NCBI GenBank assembly: GCA_900764025.1
Contig: CAAFMM010000113.1
Span: forward strand, 1-5,752
Length of the DNA stretch: 5,752 bases
From: an uncultured Collinsella sp.
Lineage (GTDB): Bacteria; Actinomycetota; Coriobacteriia; Coriobacteriales; Coriobacteriaceae
Direction: 5' to 3'
In this document: piece after piece, positions 1 through 5,268 of the stretch
Numbering within the stretch: the first letter of the stretch is position 1
Layout: each line of letters opens with the position of its first letter
Position numbers and translations under genes: made by a program
Notes under the pieces: generated by a model
Database searches by the model: none
Seen by the model: only the letters and a program-made list of their open reading frames with translations
What the model was told of the DNA's origin: nothing

Positions 1-21
1 ACCAAAAGCGCGAAATCCGCC

Positions 22-36
22 CTTCGAGGCCCGAAG
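22..36. repeat. Small stem-loop in the left noncoding region
   Basis: CTTCG (22-26) and CGAAG (32-36) can pair around a 5-base loop. No T-tract follows on either strand, so it is not a convincing terminator. A stem this short can occur by chance. Confidence 0.25.
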
Positions 37-96
37 AATAAAGACCCAAGCGCTAAAAGTGTTCGCCCAGTGGCAAACCCACGCCTTAACCGACGC

Positions 97-114
97 TGCT
101 AAATCGTTTTAGCA
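97..114. repeat. Perfect 7-bp stem-loop
   Basis: TGCTAAA (97-103) and TTTAGCA (108-114) are exact reverse complements around the loop TCGT. It ends 19 bases before the outer arm of the larger inverted repeat at 134-263. Neither strand has a T-run after the stem, so it is not an obvious terminator. It may be part of the same structured noncoding region. Confidence 0.45.
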
Positions 115-133
115 AGAGCCGGATCGACCGCGT

Positions 134-263
134 TTTCGGAAGTGCGGGGAAAAATTGCTTACCTCCGAGCACAAGCCCTTTTATTTCAACAAAACCCCTG
201 ATAAATTTGGTTCGAATACCGCTTGTGCTTTGCCTGTTTGTCTTTTTCCCCGCACTTCCGAAA
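134..263. repeat. Concentric inverted repeat, perfect 21-bp outer and 9-bp inner arms
   Basis: The outer arms, 134-154 (beginning TTTCGGAAGTGCGG) and 243-263 (ending CCGCACTTCCGAAA), are perfect 21-base reverse complements. Inside them, AGCACAAGC (168-176) and GCTTGTGCT (221-229) form a second perfect 9-base pair. Both pairs have the same centre (198/199). The arms are separated by 13 unpaired bases on each side, and the apical segment 177-220 is 44 bases and AT-rich. Transcription from either strand would give a long hairpin with a symmetric 13x13 internal loop. No direct repeat that could be a target-site duplication is visible in the flanks. Possible identities are a short non-autonomous transposable element (MITE-like), a repetitive extragenic element, a structured leader or small RNA, or a paired protein-binding site. 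The sequence alone does not decide. The repeat lies wholly upstream of the start at 310. Confidence 0.85.
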
Positions 264-309
264 CCGATAGCTTTTCTATCCCAAACTACGCCCAAACGAT
301 CGGATCGCT

Positions 310-1383
310 ATGTCATTTCTTGCCTGCGGACCCACGGCTTTTCAGTACTATCGCATCCCGCCCCAGATACTGGGACTCTATCCGACAATCCTGCCGCCTG
401 ACCATGACCATCGCTTGGTGCATTACTCAAAACAGCCAGTATTTAAAGACTTGCTCGGCACACCAGTTTGGAGATTCGTGAGCGAAAGAAAACAGCGCGC
501 GAACGGAAAACTATTTCATAGCCGTCTGCTAACCCAAGAGCCGCCTCCTGGTTCGTTTAGGCAAACTGAGCATGGATTTGATGTCACGTCGCCTGAGTTT
601 ACGCTACTCAACCTCGCTACGCAGGTTTCACGCAACCAGTTACTCATGGCTTGCTACGAGATGTGCGGCTCCTTTGCAGTGTTTAAGCCCTGCGAGCGAA
701 CGCAACAACAACTCGATGAAGCTATTTCGCTTATGCTCATTCCGCCCGACTGTGGTTGGAAACGCGTTGTCGACACCAAGGGCAATGGCACTAACCTGTG
801 GAAGCGCACGCCGCTTCTTACCGCAACGGATATCGCCACGTTCGCCAAGCAAGCCGCAGGCCTGCGCGGCGTCAAACAACTCCGTTGGGCCGCAAAACGC
901 ATGACGGGGCAAACTGCCTCGCCCTTCGAAGTACAGACATCCATACTTGTCTCGCTCCCCCGCGACGAGGGCGGCCTGGGTATCGGCATCACCAACAACG
1001 TGCGCATCCCACTCAGCGATGCCGCACGATCACTGTATGACAAAACCTGCTGCTACGCCGATGTCCTCATAGAGAGCAGCACCGACAGCATGGGCGTCAT
1101 CCTTGAATGCCAAGGCCGCTCCGCCCACGATGGCGAAGCCGCAAGTCTCTCCGATGCCGAGCGCACCACCGCGCTCACCAGCATGGGCTATGACGTTATC
1201 CAGATAACCTATGAGCAAATCAAGGACACGAAGAGCTTTAACAACATCGCCGAGCTCATTCATAAAAAGGCGGGGCTCCCCTACATCCCAAAGACCAAAC
1301 AGGAGCGCACTGCCGAAGATACCCTACGGCAAGAGCTGCTTGTCGATTGGGATGAGTTGTTCACTGCCAGGCCGGCCGGCTAG
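310..1383 (+). CDS. Uncharacterised protein with probable DUF559/Vsr-like nuclease-fold C-terminus
   Basis: A 357-residue protein without signal peptide or membrane segments. I do not recognise a named gene. The N-terminal part (about 1-75, with GPTAFQYYR at 7-15) and the block SPEFTLLNLAT (94-104) followed by CYEMCGSFAVF (115-125) recall the long actinobacterial proteins annotated as DUF559 domain or AbiEi-like. The C-terminal part fits a Vsr-type PD-(D/E)XK layout: Glu207 in SPFEVQTS, Asp251 in YADVLIE, Glu266-x-Gln268 in LECQGRSAH, then Asp282 and Arg285 before the strand YDVIQIT (294-300). Most relatives have E-x-D-G or E-x-K at the second acidic site, so ECQ is unusual and activity is uncertain. 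The ATG at 310 has only a weak Shine-Dalgarno (CGGAT), but the N-terminus from there resembles the family. The stop overlaps that of the convergent gene by 4 bases. A role in DNA cleavage or defence is inference only. Confidence 0.8.
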   Translation: MSFLACGPTAFQYYRIPPQILGLYPTILPPDHDHRLVHYSKQPVFKDLLGTPVWRFVSERKQRANGKLFHSRLLTQEPPPGSFRQTEHGFDVTSPEFTLLNLATQVSRNQLLMACYEMCGSFAVFKPCERTQQQLDEAISLMLIPPDCGWKRVVDTKGNGTNLWKRTPLLTATDIATFAKQAAGLRGVKQLRWAAKRMTGQTASPFEVQTSILVSLPRDEGGLGIGITNNVRIPLSDAARSLYDKTCCYADVLIESSTDSMGVILECQGRSAHDGEAASLSDAERTTALTSMGYDVIQITYEQIKDTKSFNNIAELIHKKAGLPYIPKTKQERTAEDTLRQELLVDWDELFTARPAG

Positions 1384-1391
1384 CAGCTAGC
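1379..1391. other. Shared stop-codon overlap of convergent genes (GCTAGC-A-GCTAGC)
   Basis: The palindromic CTAG at 1380-1383 gives TAG on both strands, ending the plus-strand gene at 1383 and the minus-strand gene at 1380. It sits in two copies of the palindrome GCTAGC separated by one A, directly after a GGCCGGCCGGC run. There is no intergenic space, so any terminator for either gene must lie in the coding sequence of the other. Confidence 0.85.
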
Positions 1392-2240
1392 GATCAGGGG
1401 GACTGCGGGGACGTCAGAAGCGGCAACGCGAGTCGCAAAGCCTGTCTCGGTCAGCTCGATGACCTCGGTAAACGTTGCATCGAAAAACTCCTCGGTTAGC
1501 AAGCGATACGGCGGATGATCGGGCTCGCCAGGGTTCTCGCGTACAATCTCGTGCATGACGCCAATGGTCTTGAGCACATACTCCTTATGGATGGGATACT
1601 GCCCAAAACGCGTCGCAGCGGTATACAGGCGATCGGTCGCACGCGGAATCGAAACGATGCCCAGCGTCTTGCCAAACCAGTCAAAGTCGCCTTGCTTTTT
1701 AATGCGGAACTCCTCGCACGGCTTGCCGCCGTGCGCCTCCAGGTACTGATTCACGCGCGTATTCCATACGGTATCGGCCACGAGGTGAGACCAAACGCCC
1801 AGCGTCAGATCGAGCAGCGACTGCGCCACGTCATCGGGCGCGAGCGAAAGCTCGCTAGCACCGGGACCGGCAACCGGCTCGGCATCCTTGTAGCGTTGGG
1901 GATAATGTACCCGATTGAGTCGCTCACGCTCCTCGATAATCGAGGTCGCCGCGGCTGGCGCACCGGTGGGCGAACTTTTAAGCAACGGTGCCACATAGGT
2001 ATCCCAGAACTCGTGCTCACGCGGCTTAGGGATAGGCTCGGGCTTGGCAAAGTGCGTAATGCGGTACGGGATGGGATCGGCGATGCCAGGGACCATATAG
2101 CCCACGAAAATATCCGGAACCACGCAGCCAAACAAAAAGGCATTGCGGTCGCGCACGCTCTTGGCAAGCGCACCGGTGCGCTCCAGCAAACGCTCCGTCT
2201 GAGCGATATGAATGTTCCAGCTTGGCATAGCCACCCCCAT
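1380..2240 (-). CDS. Zinc-dependent phospholipase C family-like protein
   Basis: A 286-residue protein with the pattern of the PF00882-type zinc-dependent phospholipase C superfamily: MPSWNIH at 5-11 (His11), a hydrophobic segment with a metal-type aspartate FLFGCVVPDIF (35-45, Asp43), ITHF (61-64, His63) and GVWSHLVADTVWN (148-160, His152 and Asp156). These are plausible zinc ligands by analogy. Relatives hydrolyse phosphoester bonds, but most bacterial intracellular members have no known substrate. No signal peptide is seen, so it is probably cytoplasmic. The start is ambiguous: ATG at 2240 is preceded by CAGG seven bases upstream, while ATG at 2228 begins the conserved MPSWNIH and has GGGGGTGG just upstream, so the shorter form (282 residues) is equally likely. 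It lies 68 bases downstream of cbiO on the same strand and might be co-transcribed. It converges on the gene at 310-1383. Confidence 0.75.
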   Translation of the reverse strand: MGVAMPSWNIHIAQTERLLERTGALAKSVRDRNAFLFGCVVPDIFVGYMVPGIADPIPYRITHFAKPEPIPKPREHEFWDTYVAPLLKSSPTGAPAAATSIIEERERLNRVHYPQRYKDAEPVAGPGASELSLAPDDVAQSLLDLTLGVWSHLVADTVWNTRVNQYLEAHGGKPCEEFRIKKQGDFDWFGKTLGIVSIPRATDRLYTAATRFGQYPIHKEYVLKTIGVMHEIVRENPGEPDHPPYRLLTEEFFDATFTEVIELTETGFATRVAASDVPAVPLIASC

Positions 2241-2308
2241 AAAAAACCTGGATAACTATACCATCACGGCAAAGCCGCGCGGACGGCTACGCACGCTCTA
2301 CGCAGCAA

Positions 2309-3079
2309 CTAGTCCGTAGCACCGCTTTCGGTTCCATACGACGGCGAAGGCGCCTCGACCACATGGTGATATCGATCGATATAGATTGCACGGGCACCCA
2401 GGCGTCGCACCAAATCCTGATGATGTGTGCTCATCAAGACCGTCTTACCCGCCGCGACGTAGGCCAGCAAGAAGTTGACCACGATGTCGCATGAATCCTC
2501 GTCAAGTCCGTTGGTAGGCTCGTCGAGTACCAGGATATCGGGGTTCATCGACACGACGGCAGCCAGCGCAACGCGCTTCTTTTGTCCGCCCGAGAGCTGA
2601 TAGGGAGAGGCGTCGGCAAGGTCGGCAACCTGGAACAGCTCCATGGCATCGCTCACGCGGCGCTCGAGCTCGTCTGCAGGCAGCCCCATCTGGGCGGGGC
2701 CAAACGCGACCTCCTCACCGACCGTGGCGCAAAAGAGCTGCGCATCGGCATTCTGGAACACAAAGCCCACGCGCTGATGGAACCACTGGGCCGTCGCGGA
2801 ATCCTTGAGATATGTCGCATCGACCATACACCCGTCAAACAGGTATGCCCCTGCGTCCGCGAGTTCAAGGCCGTTAATAAGACGCATAATCGTCGTCTTA
2901 CCGCAGCCGTTGGGACCGAGCAGGGCAACGAGTTCACCGCGATCGACCTGCAGCGACACGCCATCGACAACCGTATGCCCCGCATAGGAGAACACCACGT
3001 CGCGCAACTCAATAAGCGGCGCGCCCTCGGCGCCGCCCGCACCGTTCGTGCCCGCCGCACTATTCATATCGATCGTCAA
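2309..3079 (-). CDS. cbiO: ATP-binding protein of group I ECF metal transporter (CbiO/NikO type)
   Basis: A 256-residue ABC ATPase that powers metal uptake from the cytoplasmic face of the CbiMQO complex. All nucleotide-binding motifs are present: Walker A GPNGCGKTT (55-63), Q-loop FVFQNADAQLF (106-116, Gln109), signature LSGGQKKR (162-169), Walker B ILVLDEP (182-188, catalytic Glu187), D-loop GLDE (191-194) and switch histidine His219 in STHH. FQNADAQLF is close to the FQNPDDQLF typical of CbiO/EcfA ATPases. A single ATPase gene suggests a homodimer. The chosen start is TTG at 3079, because the AAGGG-containing purine run at 3087-3094 is seven bases away. An ATG four codons later (3067) has no suitable Shine-Dalgarno sequence. 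It follows cbiQ after 44 bases. The last 15 or so residues are low-complexity. Confidence 0.95.
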   Translation of the reverse strand: MTIDMNSAAGTNGAGGAEGAPLIELRDVVFSYAGHTVVDGVSLQVDRGELVALLGPNGCGKTTIMRLINGLELADAGAYLFDGCMVDATYLKDSATAQWFHQRVGFVFQNADAQLFCATVGEEVAFGPAQMGLPADELERRVSDAMELFQVADLADASPYQLSGGQKKRVALAAVVSMNPDILVLDEPTNGLDEDSCDIVVNFLLAYVAAGKTVLMSTHHQDLVRRLGARAIYIDRYHHVVEAPSPSYGTESGATD

Positions 3080-3086
3080 AACGTCG

Positions 3087-3094
3087 CCCTTCCC
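3087..3094 (-). promoter_or_regulatory. Ribosome binding site supporting a TTG start of cbiO
   Basis: On the minus strand the sequence reads GGGAAGGG, seven bases before TTG at 3079-3077. The frame is closed by TGA at 3100-3098 and has no ATG or GTG between that stop and the TTG. From the next in-frame ATG (3067) the same site is 19 bases away, too far for normal initiation. Confidence 0.6.
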
Positions 3095-3123
3095 TACTCA
3101 CATCGACGGCTAGACCGCCCGCG

Positions 3124-3960
3124 CTACAGCACCGCGCACAACACGGCGAGCAGAACCACAACGACCGCGTAAACCGCATCGCGCCAGCCAAACCTGGCGC
3201 GCGCGGGAGCCGGATACGCACCGGCAAAGCCGCGGCAAAGCATGGCCTCGTCCATCGCGCGGCTGCATTTCATCGCCTTGATAAAGGTCATGCCCATGAT
3301 ACCCGCGATCGAATCGGTACGCGAAAATCCCTCGGGCGCACGGCCAACGCTGCGCAGCATGACCGATTCGCACAGATTGTGCGCCGTACGACCCAGCACC
3401 TCGATGTGCTTGAGCGCCATATCAAACGTAAAGATAACTTCGTCGGGTAGATGCAGCATCTTGAGCGCCGCCGACATGCGGCTCCACGTGAGGGTCCACG
3501 AAACGCCCAGCACCAGCGACACATTAATGAAGGTCTTGAGCGCAATCTTGAGCATGGCGCCCGTAGCGGAAGCACCCAGCAGCAGGGCAGGCAGCGCCAA
3601 AACCACTGCGAGCCCCGCGGCGCCAAGCGCCGGCACAAAGGTCGCGCGCAGCCCGCGTACGGGACGCACGGCAACGAGCACCAGCGCAATGGCCGCCATC
3701 AACATGAGGTACAGCGGGCTTTGTGTCAGGCACACGCACAGGACGCAAACGAATATCCCCACCAGGCGCACCGGAGCCGAAACGCAAGAAAGGGCGCGGT
3801 CGACCATCGACCCGCCCTCGTGCGCGCCTCCACCCAGGCGAACCCGCTCAAGCAGGCTCGCCAGGTGCAGGACGTTCTTTTGCATCACGCGATGACGAGC
3901 GCCCGTGGGCTCGTATCGCTCCTCGGCCGCAAGCCAGCTAGGCAGCTCGACCATCGCCAT
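3124..3960 (-). CDS. cbiQ: Transmembrane coupling protein of ECF metal transporter (CbiQ/EcfT type)
   Basis: A 278-residue membrane protein that links the substrate-capture subunit CbiM to the ATPase CbiO. After a soluble N-terminal segment (ELPSWLAAEERY at 5-16), hydrophobic segments lie at about 65-80, 84-98, 106-129, 140-157 and 262-278. The long cytoplasmic stretch between the fourth and fifth segments carries the two coupling motifs expected of EcfT proteins: MLRSVG (201-206) and AMLCRGF (239-245), which resemble the family's Ala-Arg-Gly signatures that dock on the ATPase. Its ATG at 3960 lies inside the last codons of cbiM, giving a 23-base overlap, so translation is probably coupled. 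GGAG is only three bases before this ATG and nine before a second ATG at 3954, so initiation two codons later is possible. No frameshift or missing segment is seen. Confidence 0.93.
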   Translation of the reverse strand: MAMVELPSWLAAEERYEPTGARHRVMQKNVLHLASLLERVRLGGGAHEGGSMVDRALSCVSAPVRLVGIFVCVLCVCLTQSPLYLMLMAAIALVLVAVRPVRGLRATFVPALGAAGLAVVLALPALLLGASATGAMLKIALKTFINVSLVLGVSWTLTWSRMSAALKMLHLPDEVIFTFDMALKHIEVLGRTAHNLCESVMLRSVGRAPEGFSRTDSIAGIMGMTFIKAMKCSRAMDEAMLCRGFAGAYPAPARARFGWRDAVYAVVVVLLAVLCAVL

Positions 3961-5023
3961 GGGCTCCGCTTTCCTTGACCGTCAGCGAGATCAGACGGAA
4001 TGCGATGGTGAGCACCGCCACGCCAATCACGCCGGACAGGATATACATGGCAGCCTGACCGGCAAAGCCGAGACCCTGCTCCTCGGAATAGGCCTGCAGG
4101 TAATCACCCGTAGGCAGAGCGTCGGCAAAGGTCGGGGTGTCGAGACCGACCGAAGCCTGCAGGCTGTCGTCACCAGCCTCCTGAACGGCGGTCGCGGCGC
4201 CCTCGGCGTCCCACTCGCCCCATGCGTCACCTGTGGCAAGCAAGCCGAGCGGCGTAGCCACGACAAGCACGGCAACCAAGATGAGCGTGGGGACCAGCGA
4301 GGTCTTCTTGGCAGCAGCGCCCTCGGCAGTAAGCTGGCCATCGACGGCCTCGGGCCCGACGATAACGCTCGGCGCCGTCTTCTTAATGAAACCGTAGATG
4401 GCGGCCGTCGCCACGCCCTCGATCACGCCGGCAACCAGCATATGCGGGATCAACATGGCCGGAATAGCCACGGACAGCGGGAAGGGGCAGTACAGCGGAG
4501 CACCCGAGGCGTTGGTGAAGAGCATCGGCTGAATACCGAACTCGATCGCCGCGCACAGGGCCGCCAGGCACAGGCCGACCCAGCCGCTTACGATGGCCGA
4601 AACCGAGGTGCCCCAGCTCTTGTCGTGCAAGCGGCTGTTGAGTGCACGGAACACGATAGCAGCGGCAAACGGCAGCACGAAGGCCATGTTAAAGCAGTTG
4701 GCGCCAAAGGACAGAATGCCGCCGTCGCCAAACAGCAGCGCCTGCAGCGCCAGCGCGACCGAGACGGCAATGGCAGCAGCCTCGGGGCCCAGCAGCAGCG
4801 CGATGAGCGCGCCACCAACGGCGTGACCAGTGGTACCGCCGGGCAGCGGCACGTTGAACATCATGAGCAAGAAGGAGAATGCGGCGCAGATGCCCAGGAA
4901 CGCCATGTGCTCGCGATCGAGCGTGGCGCGCACCTTCTTGATGCAGTGAACCCAAACGGGCACCATCGCCACTGCCATGACGGCATCGGTCTGCGGGGAC
5001 AGATAATTATCTGGAATGTGCAT
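3938..5023 (-). CDS. cbiM: CbiM/NikM metal-binding permease fused to CbiN/PDGLE-like domain
   Basis: A 361-residue membrane protein, the substrate-specific component of a group I ECF importer for nickel or cobalt. It begins MHIPDNYLSP: Met1 and His2 at the very N-terminus, together with His67 in PGGTTGHAVGG (61-71), match the metal ligands known for NikM-type proteins. Other family blocks are LLFGDGGILSFGANCFNMAF (96-115) and IPHMLVAGVIEGVAT (192-206). Residues 1 to about 218 form the CbiM core. A linker to about 242 leads to a C-terminal module with two hydrophobic segments (about 243-262 and 325-345) and TPLGLLATGDAWGEW (257-271), typical of the PDGLE/CbiN-like domain. No separate cbiN is present, so the fusion supplies that function. 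The start has a strong GGGAGG (5029-5034) five bases upstream. It is the first gene of cbiM-cbiQ-cbiO. Nickel is favoured over cobalt because of the upstream NikR-like operator, not from the protein alone. Confidence 0.94.
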   Translation of the reverse strand: MHIPDNYLSPQTDAVMAVAMVPVWVHCIKKVRATLDREHMAFLGICAAFSFLLMMFNVPLPGGTTGHAVGGALIALLLGPEAAAIAVSVALALQALLFGDGGILSFGANCFNMAFVLPFAAAIVFRALNSRLHDKSWGTSVSAIVSGWVGLCLAALCAAIEFGIQPMLFTNASGAPLYCPFPLSVAIPAMLIPHMLVAGVIEGVATAAIYGFIKKTAPSVIVGPEAVDGQLTAEGAAAKKTSLVPTLILVAVLVVATPLGLLATGDAWGEWDAEGAATAVQEAGDDSLQASVGLDTPTFADALPTGDYLQAYSEEQGLGFAGQAAMYILSGVIGVAVLTIAFRLISLTVKESGAHGDGRAA

Positions 5024-5080
5024 GTACGCCTCCCGGTTGTCGGCGCACGGAATTGCAACGCCGCCTGAATCACCTTGTCA

Positions 5081-5108
5081 GTGTTACGTATTGTCATATT
5101 CGTAACAC
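5081..5108. promoter_or_regulatory. Probable NikR operator (nickel-responsive repressor site)
   Basis: GTGTTAC (5081-5087) and GTAACAC (5102-5108) are perfect inverted repeats 14 bases apart; the symmetry extends one more base on each side (GTGTTACG/CGTAACAC). As I recall it, this is the NikR operator GTGTTAC-N13/14-GTAACAC reported for Desulfovibrio and related bacteria. It lies between the predicted cbiM promoter and the coding region, starting a few bases after the expected transcription start, where a bound repressor would block transcription. nikR itself is not in the window. Confidence 0.75.
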
Positions 5109-5118
5109 GCCGCGGGCT

Positions 5119-5147
5119 ATCATAGCAAAACGGCGCGCTGCCGACAA
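5119..5147 (-). promoter_or_regulatory. Predicted sigma-70 promoter of the cbiMQO operon
   Basis: On the minus strand TTGTCG (5147-5142) and TATGAT (5124-5119) are separated by exactly 17 bases, and TGC directly before the -10 box makes it an extended -10. Transcription would begin near 5110-5113, leaving a leader of about 88 bases before the cbiM ATG. The -35 box falls in the loop of the pheT terminator. Confidence 0.6.
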
Positions 5148-5161
5148 AGCAGCACGCCGTT
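5127..5161 (-). terminator. Rho-independent terminator of pheT
   Basis: On the minus strand, ACGGCGTGCTGC (5160-5149) pairs with GCAGCGCGCCGT (5141-5130) through 12 positions, one of them a G-U pair, around a 7-base loop. One more A-T pair can close the base. A TTTT run (5130-5127) ends it. On the plus strand the wobble becomes a C-A mismatch and no T-run follows, so it points in the pheT direction. It starts about 107 bases after the pheT stop. Confidence 0.75.
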
Positions 5162-5268
5162 ATGTAATGCGCGTGTCATATATGCAGGCTCAGCAGTGCC
5201 TTATACCGAGCATAGCAATCACGTAGGACTCGGCGGCAGCCACCGCTGGCCTATACCCAGCGCAAGCC

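Larger units (their letters stand above)
1..309. other. Noncoding stretch with several stem-loops
   Basis: No gene can be supported here. Two forward frames are open from base 1 but close early, at 100-102 and 110-112, so the tail of a gene entering from the left cannot be excluded. The rest is AT-richer than the following genes and is dominated by inverted repeats at 22-36, 97-114 and 134-263, plus a short GATAG/CTATC stem at 266-280. No clear sigma-70 promoter for the gene at 310 could be picked out. Confidence 0.6.
5024..5268. other. Intergenic control region between pheT and cbiM
   Basis: It holds the pheT terminator, the cbiM promoter, the NikR-like operator and the cbiM ribosome binding site. 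The segment 5162-5268 is the pheT 3' untranslated region, in which only weak short stems are visible and no gene. The cbiM leader is too short for a cobalamin riboswitch, and no B12 box is seen. Confidence 0.7.

Noticed and set aside
1..112. Two forward frames open from base 1 that could be the C-terminal tail of a gene entering from the left
   Set aside because: Several frames on both strands are open over this short stretch, they end at 102 and 112, and neither translation resembles a family I know.
209..220. GGTTCGAATACC, resembling a tRNA T-arm and a possible attachment site
   Set aside because: No acceptor, D-arm or anticodon stem can be built around it, and no second copy is seen in the window.
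86..295. 69-codon minus-strand open frame across the inverted repeat
   Set aside because: It runs through both repeat arms and has no recognisable protein signature or adequate ribosome binding site; it is best explained by chance.
1515..2255. Long plus-strand open frame opposite the phospholipase C-like gene
   Set aside because: It is a GC-rich antisense shadow; the minus-strand frame carries the family motifs.
2241..2308. Possible terminator (AGCCG/CGGCT at 2273-2288) and -10-like TATAGT (2257-2252, minus strand) between cbiO and the next gene
   Set aside because: The stem is only 5 bp and is not followed by a T-tract. The -10 has no matching -35 box and would leave almost no leader before the ATG at 2240.
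2369..2382. 14-base perfect palindrome ATATCGATCGATAT
   Set aside because: It lies inside the cbiO coding sequence and encodes part of IYIDRY; nothing else suggests an operator there.
3905..5068. 387-codon plus-strand open frame opposite cbiM
   Set aside because: Its translation is low-complexity, rich in Gln, Arg, Gly and His, typical of the antisense of a GC-rich membrane protein gene; cbiM on the other strand is unambiguous.
5024..5112. Cobalamin riboswitch expected upstream of a cbiM gene
   Set aside because: The leader is only about 88 bases, with no B12 box or fitting fold; the NikR-like palindrome gives a better explanation of control.
5235..5252. GC-rich imperfect stem near the pheT stop
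   Set aside because: It is short, needs a G-U pair and has no T-tract; the hairpin at 5127-5161 is a far better terminator.
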